A DNA stretch of 64,000 nucleotides, from NCBI RefSeq assembly GCF_008806595.1, contig NZ_VZRB01000015.1:62001-126000 (forward strand), read 5' to 3'. This document shows, in pieces, positions 18,401-26,400 of the stretch. The position numbers were made by a program, and so were the translations under genes. The DNA comes from Streptomyces luteolifulvus. GTDB lineage: Bacteria; Actinomycetota; Actinomycetes; Streptomycetales; Streptomycetaceae. The notes under the pieces were generated by a model. It did no database searches. It saw nothing but the letters and a program-made list of their open reading frames with translations, and was not told where the DNA came from. Numbering within the stretch: position 1 is the first letter of the stretch; every line of letters begins with the position of its first letter.

Positions 18401-19415
18401 CGATGAACGACACGATCGGGATGGCGCGGCGAGAGTCGGCGCCCTCCACGAAGTTGGTGATCTTGTCGGCTTCGCGGGAGACGAACTTCTGGTCGTGGAT
18501 GCGGTTGGCGAGCCAGAGGATCAGCTCGTCCATGAACAGGATCAGCCCGTCGTAGTTCAGCGACTTCGCGTGCTCGGCGATGACGGCGAGGCCGGCGTCG
18601 AGCGAGATGAAGCCGTGCTCGTCCTCTGCGGCGTTCTTCGCGAAGCCGGGGAACCAGCTGGTGCTCGCGTCGTGCACCAGCTTGGCGCGCAGCTCGGCCG
18701 GGGTGGTCGGGTTGACCAGGTTGAGGTTGACCTCGGCGCCGTCCAGTTCCTCGGCGGCGAGGGCGGTGTCGAGGAGCGCTGGCGTCCAGGCGAAGGAATC
18801 GCCCCACTCGTCGTCGGCATCGACGGTGTTTCCCTCGGCCGCGGCTCCGGCGAGCCCTTCGATGAACTTGTCGTCGCCCATACGATCCCGCAGCGCGCGG
18901 ATGTCCGCGAAGAGGGAGTCGGTCCGGTAGACCTGCGGCGTGGGCGCATCGGAATGCAGCGCCTTGACGTGACTGACGTACCCGCCGAGCACCCGCTGCT
19001 CAAGGGACTTGGCTCCGAGCATGTGGTACGGCACGAGCAGGAACCGCTTGCCGTCTGTGCTCAGCCATTCGTGCTTGGCCAGCACCGGATCGAAATCGGT
19101 CCGGGCGCGTGCGGCCTCGTCGCCCCGGAGCAGGGCGTGCAGCACGGCCATGAAGTGCGACTTACCGGAACCGAACGAGCCGTGCAGATACGCGGCCTTC
19201 GACGTCTGCCCGTCCAGCGCGGTCTTGATCAGACTGAGCGCCTCGTCGAAGTTCTCGAGAAGGCGCTCGGTGACGACGTAGTCCCGCAGCGCCCGCTCGG
19301 CGCCCTCCGGGGTGACGGCCTCGGCCAGCTTCAGGACGAAGTCCGACGTGGAGATGGACGTCTTGATGTCGATGACATCGCGGAGAAGGGGGGCCGTGGC
19401 GGCGGTCGGGGCCAT
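15489..19415 (-). CDS. pglY: PglY, large ATPase of BREX type 2
   Basis: 1308 residues from ATG 19415. The P-loop HGSFGSGKSH (residues 78-87) lies very near the N-terminus. A Walker B-like LILFMDELILWLA occurs near residue 290. The remainder is a long mostly helical region ending in an Arg/Gly-rich linker and an acidic tail. Size and early P-loop match PglY, the ATP-binding component of the Pgl/BREX-2 complex (cousin of BrxC in other BREX types). It heads the pglYZ operon. The nearest GGAG is about 13 nt before the start, longer than usual, so the start is not fully fixed. Confidence 0.93.
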   Translation of the reverse strand: MAPTAATAPLLRDVIDIKTSISTSDFVLKLAEAVTPEGAERALRDYVVTERLLENFDEALSLIKTALDGQTSKAAYLHGSFGSGKSHFMAVLHALLRGDEAARARTDFDPVLAKHEWLSTDGKRFLLVPYHMLGAKSLEQRVLGGYVSHVKALHSDAPTPQVYRTDSLFADIRALRDRMGDDKFIEGLAGAAAEGNTVDADDEWGDSFAWTPALLDTALAAEELDGAEVNLNLVNPTTPAELRAKLVHDASTSWFPGFAKNAAEDEHGFISLDAGLAVIAEHAKSLNYDGLILFMDELILWLANRIHDQKFVSREADKITNFVEGADSRRAIPIVSFIARQRDLRELVGQEVSGAAETAIQDSLNLASGRFDKITLEDRNLPQIAHARLLRPKDAEAAAKLDAAFAKIKRVGPQVWDVLLGSDEGTTGADEASFRLTYPFSPSFMDTLVHISSALQRSRTGLKLMGQLLADHRDDATLEQLIPLGDLYPVIADGGDRPFVDSLKVEFQAADKLYRTKLRPYLLAMYDVTEEDIERYRHRRETVTDQGLVQRCKAFVGDDRLMCTLLLSALAPSVPALRDLTIRRLASLNHGSVISPIPGAEVGAIQSKVDEWAARFAEIKPTGTKVNPGVRLELAGVDVDSVIANANVNNNRSNRRALAKRLLAEELGIDLQERLTADELKFVWRGSNRTVEVIFGNIADHDDLQDHDFAPSQDGLWRMIIDLPYDEGEYGPREDANRMAELRRLPGNRPRTVGWIPTHLSAARFQDFQRLVVIHYALADQRRFDTSYAQHLNADNRARAKALLEDQRETLTKTVKAAFKQAYGLAAKKPGDVNPDFNEHLEPLPDVPELRVSIGQSLHDAARHVAGKLLAHQFPAHPDFDPDGTGAVVRLSDARAVFGYIRAAAEAGERQAEIPAKERPLMRRIAAPLGLGQQKEAYFRLSTRWPEHFALQARGEAGPGDLSVVQLTEWIDRPAPMGLEPFLAHLVIASYAEMDDRVWVRAGALLDPSPELSAIKPQDALRSQPLPEENVWEESGRRYWEIFGEEPPRLRRGRMVGQFARRITERARTYQPHAADLVAQLEKHATLLGLDGTDEAGRLAIARRARDLLDELRGLDQGAGGGSAAAKQVISAFAGFDLGDVPTSRYGASIKQAESVAAALATAAWDMLKLAPNYGPQGEAVLEELRGAARVDQRTKDLKEALREARRAIVAVIERSQAHTADPRRAYAAPTPTEPLTKPDAISLSTDTSRPPVPSTHPGTDGGRRAGRRSGGGRTTASRALAELKAELAELTAAEPDAEIEISWRVVE

Positions 19416-19650
19416 CTCTGTCTCGCGTCTCCTGCTTTTCGTCTACTGCGTCTACATCTACGTCCACCGGGCAGCGCGGCGCGTCCCCCGAAGACCGGGA
19501 CGGCGTGTGATGCCCTGCATGGCACACTGCCCTGGAGGCGCCGTCCGCCGCTGTTCACACGGCTGCGGACGGTATTCGATCGTATCGGGTGTGTCCGACA
19601 TGGACCGTGCGCGTGCAGAAGACAGGGGGTGGAACGATCGGCAGTCGGAT

Positions 19651-19683
19651 ACTCAAACGCGTCATAGTAAGAAGAATTTGAGT
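19651..19683. other. inverted repeat after the PIN-like gene
   Basis: ACTCAAA and TTTGAGT flank 19 bp, just past the stop of the PIN-like gene at 19691. It might be a weak terminator for that operon or an operator for pglY, whose start is 236 bp further left. Low AT-rich stem, low certainty. Confidence 0.25.
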
Positions 19684-19690
19684 GACAGCC

Positions 19691-20248
19691 TCACAGCAGC
19701 CCGTTCTTCCTCGCCCACTCGAGGAAACCTCCTTGGGCGAACGGGTAGCGCGCACCTGATGCCAGCAGCGCGTCGACCAGGCCGGACGCCACGTACTCGG
19801 TTGCCCGCCCGCCCCGTACCCCCTCTGCGATCACCCGGAGGACGCCCCATACGGTGAGGCCGCCGGCGCGTGCCGCTTTGCGCGCGTCCAGATCGTCGAT
19901 CACGGCGACCGCGCCGTGCACGTCGGCCCAGGCGAGCACGGTGGCCTCACCGTGGTTGGACTTCTGGCCGGAGACGCGCTCCATCCACCGCACCAGCGCG
20001 GTGAGCTCGGCGAGTCCGTCCACGTGCTGGACTTCGAGCCAACCCAGGCCCGAGACGTCCAGGTCGTAGTGGCGCAGCTCCTCGATGACGGCGGCCGTGG
20101 TGACATTGCGACGGGGTAAGCCGCGATATTCGGCGGCGAGGTCAGCCAGGGTGTCCACGCGTCCTGCCTTGATCGCATGGTGCAGCGGCGACGTGTCCCA
20201 TACGAGAAGCCGTCCAACCGTACTTGGTCCCTCCCCTTGGACGATCAC
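19691..20248 (-). CDS. PIN-like domain protein, partner of the XRE-ImmA protein
   Basis: 185 residues from GTG 20248, which overlaps the TGA of the upstream XRE-ImmA gene by 4 nt (GTGA). The frame extends further upstream but that part is only the shadow of the neighbour. Features of the PIN-like nuclease fold are visible: LVWDTSPLHHAIKAGRVDTL near residue 15-34, then VIEELRH, and an acidic cluster VIDDLDARKAA about residue 120. These Asp and Glu residues would form the metal site. PIN proteins are often toxins cleaving RNA. The tight overlap with an XRE/ImmA gene matches known two-gene toxin-antitoxin-like pairs. Which partner is toxic is inference. Confidence 0.7.
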   Translation of the reverse strand: MIVQGEGPSTVGRLLVWDTSPLHHAIKAGRVDTLADLAAEYRGLPRRNVTTAAVIEELRHYDLDVSGLGWLEVQHVDGLAELTALVRWMERVSGQKSNHGEATVLAWADVHGAVAVIDDLDARKAARAGGLTVWGVLRVIAEGVRGGRATEYVASGLVDALLASGARYPFAQGGFLEWARKNGLL

Positions 20249-21345
20249 GGTTCGACGTCCTCCGAGAGTTGCTCCGGCAGCTCGGTTTCCTGCAGGGCGC
20301 CGTACAAGAGCTCGACTGTGCGCGCCGCTGAGACTGCCCCCACCTTCCAAGCAGTCAGGACCGCATGTCGCCAAGCTGCTCCGGTAGCGCCCTCTTCGAG
20401 ATCCGCTACGGGCTCGGCGCCGCGGGTGGCCAGGAAGTCGCCGCGAATGGGGGTATCGGCCTTGAGCCGGCGAGCATCAGATGTGCTCACAAGCCCGAGC
20501 TGCTGTGCCCGCGACACTGTGGCCGACCAGGAGAGTCGGTAATCGGCAGCGATGCCGATCAACGCATCGCGGGGGGAGTGGCCCCGGCGGAATTCCTGCT
20601 TCCAGGCACCTTCGAGTTCGTCCTCGGGAAGAAGGAACTCCCCGGCGAAGTCATCGATGACCTGTTCTCGCTCATCCCGGCTTGCCGATACGCCCGCATC
20701 GCTGTGGTACTCGTCCTGCAGCAGATGGTGGCCCAACTCGTGTGCGGCGGTCCAACGTCGGCGACCGGGGGCGGAGTGGCTGCTGATCACGCTGACCCCG
20801 TAGGTGTCCAGCAGGAGCGAGGCGCCCTCGGAGGGCTCGGGGACGACGGTCAGGTACAGGCCGAAGCGTTCGACTACTGAGGCCATCGGGCCGAGCGGTC
20901 CCTGCGGGACGCCTGCCACTCGTCGGGCCGCGCGCGCCAACGCGATGGGGCCGGCCTCAGCGGAGCCGAGTAGATCGGCCAGGGGAGGCGGAGTGAGGAA
21001 GCCCTCCGCCACTAGCCACTCGGCGTTGCGGGCGTGTTCCTCCAGCCGAATGTCCAGCCGATAGCTGTCGCGCGTGGCCGCGTCTACGGGGGAGTCGAGC
21101 GTCTTGCGGCGGGACACGAGCGCGGCGGGTGGCCGAGTGAGGAAGTGCGCGGGCGGCGCGCCCAGGGCGTCGGCGATCCGGAAGAGTTCCAGCGCGGACA
21201 CCTTGCGCTCGCCCTGCTCCATGCGGACCACCGCAGTGCGGTCTACCCCTATGCGTGAAGCCAGCTCGCCCTGGCTCAGCCCGACGGACTCCCGGGTCTC
21301 GGCGATACGGACGCCGATCGCTGCCCAGCTCTGCTCGCTCTCCAT
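20245..21345 (-). CDS. XRE-family regulator fused to ImmA/IrrE metallopeptidase
   Basis: 366 residues from ATG 21345. The N-terminal HTH_3 domain spans about residues 8-65 (LSQGELASRIGVDRTAVVRM is the recognition region). The ImmA/IrrE zinc-peptidase motif is AAHELGHHLL near residue 204, with the downstream acidic ligand in DDFAGEFLLPE. Such fusions act as self-cleaving or repressor-cleaving stress switches, and as antitoxin-like regulators beside toxins. It forms an operon with the PIN-like gene. No Shine-Dalgarno precedes the ATG; instead a GTGTGC/GCACAC inverted repeat abuts it, suggesting a leaderless transcript under autoregulation. Confidence 0.85.
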   Translation of the reverse strand: MESEQSWAAIGVRIAETRESVGLSQGELASRIGVDRTAVVRMEQGERKVSALELFRIADALGAPPAHFLTRPPAALVSRRKTLDSPVDAATRDSYRLDIRLEEHARNAEWLVAEGFLTPPPLADLLGSAEAGPIALARAARRVAGVPQGPLGPMASVVERFGLYLTVVPEPSEGASLLLDTYGVSVISSHSAPGRRRWTAAHELGHHLLQDEYHSDAGVSASRDEREQVIDDFAGEFLLPEDELEGAWKQEFRRGHSPRDALIGIAADYRLSWSATVSRAQQLGLVSTSDARRLKADTPIRGDFLATRGAEPVADLEEGATGAAWRHAVLTAWKVGAVSAARTVELLYGALQETELPEQLSEDVEP

Positions 21346-21364
21346 GTGTGCAATTTTCGCACAC
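21346..21364. promoter_or_regulatory. candidate autoregulatory operator of the XRE-ImmA/PIN operon
   Basis: GTGTGC-AATTTTC-GCACAC: perfect 6-bp half-sites with a 7-bp spacer, directly adjoining the start codon of the XRE-ImmA gene. Position and symmetry suit binding by a dimeric HTH repressor. Confidence 0.5.
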
Positions 21365-21480
21365 CCCGTGTCATTGTCGAGCGGGTTGCGGCGAGCTGGG
21401 CGCGGGCGGATGGGGTGCCGAGAGTGACCGGTGGGGCGGCTGGCATGAGGAGGGGCATGGCGTGTGTGCGCGGGGCTGGC

Positions 21481-21684
21481 TCAGCCGAGGTGGGCGATGA
21501 ATGTGCGCCAGGCGTGGGGGGTGAAGGTGATCACCGGGCCGGCGGGGCGCTTGCTGTCGCGGACGGGGATGAGGGTGGGGATGTTGTCGGCGACTTCGAC
21601 GCACTCGCCTTGTCCGCCGCTGTAGCTGCTGACGCGCCATATCGCTTCCGCGAGGACGGGCGAGGGGAGGTGGTGCCGGCTCAT
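21481..21684 (-). CDS. DUF397 small protein
   Basis: 67 residues from ATG 21684, overlapping the TGA of the upstream HTH gene (ATGA). The DUF397 signature is clear: WRVSSYSGGQGECVEVA, then VPVRDSK-like (IPVRDSKRPAGPVITF) and WRTFIAHL at the end. In actinomycetes these proteins are almost always encoded beside a Scr1/WhiJ-type HTH regulator and have been proposed as the partner in a toxin-antitoxin-like or developmental switch. Here it is the second gene of the pair. Confidence 0.88.
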   Translation of the reverse strand: MSRHHLPSPVLAEAIWRVSSYSGGQGECVEVADNIPTLIPVRDSKRPAGPVITFTPHAWRTFIAHLG

Positions 21685-22553
21685 GGTGTGTGCTCCTTGG
21701 CGATGCGGCGGATCAGCCTGAGTGATTCCGTTGGTGGCAGCGCCGACGTACGAGCGTCGTCGAAGAGTTCGCGGTAGTGGGCCACCTCGGACTCCTGCTC
21801 CATCCAGATGTTGCCGATCGGGGTCTCTGTCAGGACGAGGTCCAGCGCTGACACCCGCGGGAAGCTCAGCAGTAGGTATGGGCCGAACATACCCGAGTGC
21901 GCACCGCGCGAGAACGGTAGTACCTGGACGGTGATGTTGGGTCGTTCAGCCATGGTCGCCAGGTGTTCAAGCTGTTCGCGCATCACGGTGAGCCCCCCAA
22001 CCTGCTGGCGGAGAACGCCTTCGGCGAGCACGGCCCAGAGCTCCAACGGCGCCTCGCCGACGAGCCGTTCCTGCCGGGCGATCCGCACTTGCACGAACTG
22101 GTCGATCTCTTCCGCTGTCTTCCATGCGCGAGAGGCCACCGTGACCGCCCGTCCATATGCCGGTGTTTGGAGGAGTCCTGGGACCAGCTGAGCCTGGAAC
22201 GTCTTGATGCCGTCGCAGATGTTCTCCATCTCGATGTAGTCCCGGTACGTGTCGGCAAGGACGGCACCGTACTGATGCCACCAGCCTTCGCGGCGGCGCC
22301 GGTTGGCTCTGCGAGCGAGAGAGCCGAGGCGTTCGCGCGTCTCTGGGTCCTGCACGCCATACGTCTGCATGAGGGCGATCAGGTCTGGGGTGCGCACGGG
22401 CACATGCCCGTTCTCAATGCGGCTGATCTTCCCCTTGGTGCAGTCGAGCGCATCAGCCGCTTGTGTGGTGGTCAGGCCTGCGGCTTCACGCAGGCGCCTC
22501 AGCTCATCGCCCAGTTGGCGCCCAAGCACGGTGGATGGTTTGACATTTGGCAT
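21681..22553 (-). CDS. WhiJ/Scr1-type HTH regulator (HTH plus DUF5753)
   Basis: 290 residues from ATG 22553, with GGGAG about 8 nt upstream. Residues 10-65 are an XRE-type HTH (LTTTQAADALDCTKGKISRI). Residues 90-285 are the DUF5753 domain (Y.E.E....I.......PGLLQTPAYGRAV near 110-130; ITVQVLPFSRGAHSGM near 215). In Streptomyces such regulators govern development or act as antitoxin-like factors, working with a DUF397 partner encoded next door. A divergent RsbW-like ATPase gene completes the classic three-gene cluster. It lies between pglX and pglY; a regulatory cluster of this kind sits in the same gap in S. coelicolor as far as I recall. Confidence 0.88.
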   Translation of the reverse strand: MPNVKPSTVLGRQLGDELRRLREAAGLTTTQAADALDCTKGKISRIENGHVPVRTPDLIALMQTYGVQDPETRERLGSLARRANRRRREGWWHQYGAVLADTYRDYIEMENICDGIKTFQAQLVPGLLQTPAYGRAVTVASRAWKTAEEIDQFVQVRIARQERLVGEAPLELWAVLAEGVLRQQVGGLTVMREQLEHLATMAERPNITVQVLPFSRGAHSGMFGPYLLLSFPRVSALDLVLTETPIGNIWMEQESEVAHYRELFDDARTSALPPTESLRLIRRIAKEHTP

Positions 22554-22740
22554 ACGTAACTCCCTACCAGGGGTGTTGCCGAGCTGCCCGCAGGTTACCC
22601 GAAAGGGTGAATTGAAGTCTGGCTCTCCCTTCAACGTTGCGCCGTATCGATGTTTCGCGGCACGCTCGTCGTGGCGGGAGTCGAAACTTCCCTCGGCTCG
22701 CGGGGACTTGATCGTCAGCTATCGACCCTCAGGGAGTGTC

Positions 22741-23403
22741 ATGACAGAGAGCGTGGGCTCGAACGAAGTCACGTTCCGGCTGTCCCGTTGCCGTCGAAGT
22801 GTGCCGAGATCGAGGGCGGCGTTACATGCCGTGCTCGGCGGCTGGGGTGTTGCCCAAGACATCCTGGAGTCGGCGGAGTTGGTGCTCTCGGAGCTGGTGA
22901 CCAACGCGCTGCGCGTACGCGTGCCGAGTGACCGACAGGTGGGCGTACGGATCGCGCGATCCCTGGAGGACGGCCTGCTGCGACTGGAAGTCAGCGACGC
23001 GGGCTCGGGCAGGCCCGAAGTACGGGCGCCCGGTGACGAGGAGACCGGTGGGCGGGGGCTGTTGCTCGTGGAGGCGCTGGCTCACCGCTGGGGAGTCGAG
23101 GAGCGCACGGGCGGGATCGGGAAAACCGTGTGGGCAGAGCTGAAAGCGCCGGACATCGTGGCTGAACCTGACGGGCGGGAGGTTGCGGCTGTCATGGTGC
23201 GGCCTGGCCAGCTAGTGCGAATGTGGGGGGAGTGGCGCACTGTCCGTACGGTGCGCACTGAGTCGTACGCGGCTGGTGGACTCGCCGTTGTGCTGGCACT
23301 GGACGAGGGCCCGGCGCTACGGGTACACGCGGCAGAACCGTTGACCATGCGGGACGTTGGCGTGCCCTCCACGCGGGAGAGAGTGGAGGGCACGCCGGGG
23401 TGA
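22741..23403 (+). CDS. RsbW-like histidine-kinase-type ATPase
   Basis: 220 residues from ATG 22741 with AGGGAG 5-6 nt upstream. The HATPase_c fold is shown by the N-box SELVTNALRV (about residue 50-59), the G1 box VSDAGSGRPEV (about 84-94) and the G2 box GGRGLLLVEALAHRWGV (about 103-119). The remaining C-terminal 75 residues form a small extra domain of unknown role. These single-domain ATPases act as anti-sigma-factor kinases or in WhiJ/AbaA-like regulatory clusters. It is divergent from the HTH/DUF397 pair and converges on pglX: its TGA at 23401-23403 directly abuts the pglX stop codon beginning at 23404. Confidence 0.85.
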   Translation: MTESVGSNEVTFRLSRCRRSVPRSRAALHAVLGGWGVAQDILESAELVLSELVTNALRVRVPSDRQVGVRIARSLEDGLLRLEVSDAGSGRPEVRAPGDEETGGRGLLLVEALAHRWGVEERTGGIGKTVWAELKAPDIVAEPDGREVAAVMVRPGQLVRMWGEWRTVRTVRTESYAAGGLAVVLALDEGPALRVHAAEPLTMRDVGVPSTRERVEGTPG

Positions 23404-26400
23404 TCAGCCCTTGGTTGACTTCCCAGGACGCCACGCGCGCAGGTCGTCGTCGGTCAGACCGTGTTCGCCCTGCTTCGTCGCCCGGTAGCCCGCGAAGAAG
23501 GCCGCGGGGGAGCCGCCGTACAGGGCGTCGAACTCGTCATGCCACTGGGTGAGCCAGGGCTGGAGTTCGAGGAGGCCGGCGAGCAGCGGCGTCATCTGCT
23601 CGTCGGACAGCTCGTCGTGGTTCGTGAAGTACGTGCTGAGTGCCTGGGCCTGCTCACGATGGTCCCAGCCCGCCCAGCCGAACAGGTCCGGGGTACCGGA
23701 GATCGCTCCGGTCGCGTAGGAGATGAACCGCTCCTTCGGCACGTCCAGCTTCCCTCGGGCGCGCCAGTAGGACGGCTTGAGGAAGTCGGCCGACGTGTAC
23801 TTCGGTGGCACGGGGATGGAGTCCCGGATCCTCCGCTTGGCTGGCTCGTTCGGGGCGGCGTCTTCCTGGCGCTGGAGATCCCAGACGTGCTCCCAGTCGG
23901 CGCGCTTTCTCAGACCGGTGGGCTTGTAGCGCAGGGCGGCGAGGAAGGGGACGTGCTCGTTGGCGAGGAGATCCGCGACGACGGTCGCCAGCTCCTTGCG
24001 GGGGGCGTACAACTCGGCGACGGAAACGAAGTCCTCGTCGAGGGAGAGGGCGGAGGTGAGCTGGGCACGGGTGAGGATGGTTGGTTGGCCGTCCTGGAAC
24101 CAGAGCTCGCGGTTCTCGATGCGGTCGAGAAGCCACGAACGCAGGGCCTTCTCCTGGAGCGCGTCCCAACCCTCGGTTGCCCACCGGCGCTTGTACTCGG
24201 GGCGCTCGACCATCCCGATGGCGCGGGACGACTCGATGGCGTCGATGCGCTTCTGGACTGTGGCCTTGTACACGTCCGACCAGTGGTCGGGGAGCGTGGT
24301 GATGGGGGTGGACCCATGCCGCTTGAACCACTCGTCGGATGCCTCACGCTTCTCGACCCGCCGAGCCAACACGATCTCGAAGGCTCGTTCGCCCAGGGCG
24401 AGTTGGGGTACTTCCGACTCGGGGGCGCGGAGGTCCTCAGAGTGCAGGTTGTAAAGGGAGTAGACCTGCCAGTCCAGCTCCTCTTGCAGGGAGACCATTC
24501 GGGCACGCTTGGATTCCCACTCTGCCTTTGCCGCACGGAGAGTGGTCGGGGTGGGTGGCGCTTCATTTGCTACGGCAATAGGGGTAGTTCTAGCAAGTTT
24601 ATGGGCAACAGCGTCAAGAGCGCTGGCCAGCTCTGTGGGATAGGAGGACGGCAGAGGGAATTGCTCGACCTTACCTCCCGAAAACTCGTATGAGTTTTTC
24701 CACGCCTCACTTCCCATGGCCGCGTAACCTGCCTCAACTCGGGCGCCACCTCCCTCTCCCTTGTTGTGGGAAACTTGTTGCAGCCAGAAGCATGCGATAG
24801 TGCTGTTCAGGAGACCGACTAGCTGTAGGTGTTGCCCTTCGGTGGCTCCCTCCCGCAGCTTGATAACGGGTGAAGTTTGCTTGAATACCTTCCCTCCTCG
24901 GTCCAAGGTGAAGTGATTGTGTGTGGCTACGAAGGCGAAAGTGATAGTGAGCGGGGTCCGGTATCGCTCGGCAACCCATCGATACCATGCCCACCATGGT
25001 TTGCCCAGATCTTGTTGGCTTTGACCATCGAAATCGGTGGTCGATCGGAGATGGCTGCGAGCAATCCAAAGGTATCGTCCCCACGCGCTGTTCTCCTCAT
25101 ACGCCAGTGGTTTGAGGTCGTCGCCGTAAGGTGCGATGGCACTCTCGACGCAGTGGGTGTCCCAATCGCGAACAACCTCTCCGACGATGAGTGGCTTAAT
25201 GACGTCATTTCTTATGCCTCGGCGTCGCAGGGCCGCAAGTGTGCTGATGAATGCGTCATCTTGGCCGGGGAAGCTAGCGAATCCGATATCGCGAGATAGT
25301 GCCGATTTCAGCTTTGTGACGCTGTTGGCCTCGAGGACTTCATTAAGCTCCAGCCCGCCGTCCATCAGGATCCAGGGCTGCTTTCCGAAGTACCGTTGCC
25401 GGTTGAGCTCGTCCACGGAAACCCAGGAGCTGACAGATCCAGGTCTGTCGATTTGGTCGACGATGGCGGTCCAGACCTTCCCGCTCTCGGGGATTTCCGG
25501 TGCTCCCGGCTCGCCTTGAATGCTTCTTACTGTGCGAATGTTTTCCGTTCGGCTAATTCCGGCGCGACGTTTTCCGACCAGGATCACCGTCGGAGTCCCG
25601 TGTCCAGGGATGTATGCCCCGGATGTGTCGATGACCTCGGTCAGCTCGACCTTGTGGGCAAAGTATTCCTCAATTAGTTTCGTTCCGAACTCCCGCTTCA
25701 TGAAGGAGTTCGCCGTGATCTGCCCGACCATGCCATACCCGCGGCCGTCAGGTTCCCCTGCTTTCGCTAGCTGGAAGAAGCGTTCCGCGAAGGGGACAGA
25801 CAGGGCGTACTTGCCCGCACAGGACGCGTACAGTTCCCTGTACAACGCGTTCAGCTTCTTGTCTTTGACCGTGATGTAGGGGGGATTCCCCACTACAACG
25901 TCATACCGCCCCTGCTCCAGAATCCCCGAATGCTTATCCAGGTCCTCCGTGGCGTACGCGAATTCCGCGAGCGGGTCTCCCGACTCCTCATCAGTCAGAG
26001 TCAGTTCAAGCTGCCGCGCCTTGATGAGAGAGTCGCCCACCGCTAGGTGAATCGGCCAGTCGTATCGCCCAGCCTCCGCCAGTGTCCATACTCCTGCTGC
26101 CGCCATCGCTGCAATCAGCAACCGGAACCGCGCGATAGCCACCGCAAATGGATTGATGTCCACCCCATGCACTGAGTTCAAGGCATTCCGCACGCGCTCA
26201 TGCACATCCCGCCCAGGCTCCCGCTCCGCCCAAAGCCGGACCATCCTCCGGAACGCACCCAGCACGAAGTGCCCCGACCCACACGTAGGGTCGATCATCT
26301 TCAGCTCGCCGAACCGCCCGCCCAGCTCCCGCACCACCGGATCCATCGTGCGGTCGAGGATGAACTCCTCCACGAACTCCGGGGTCTGAAGCAGCGCGTA

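Noticed and set aside
15105..19667. 1520-codon plus-strand frame across pglY
   Set aside because: Shadow of pglY; no motifs, unnatural composition, and pglY has a P-loop and family length.
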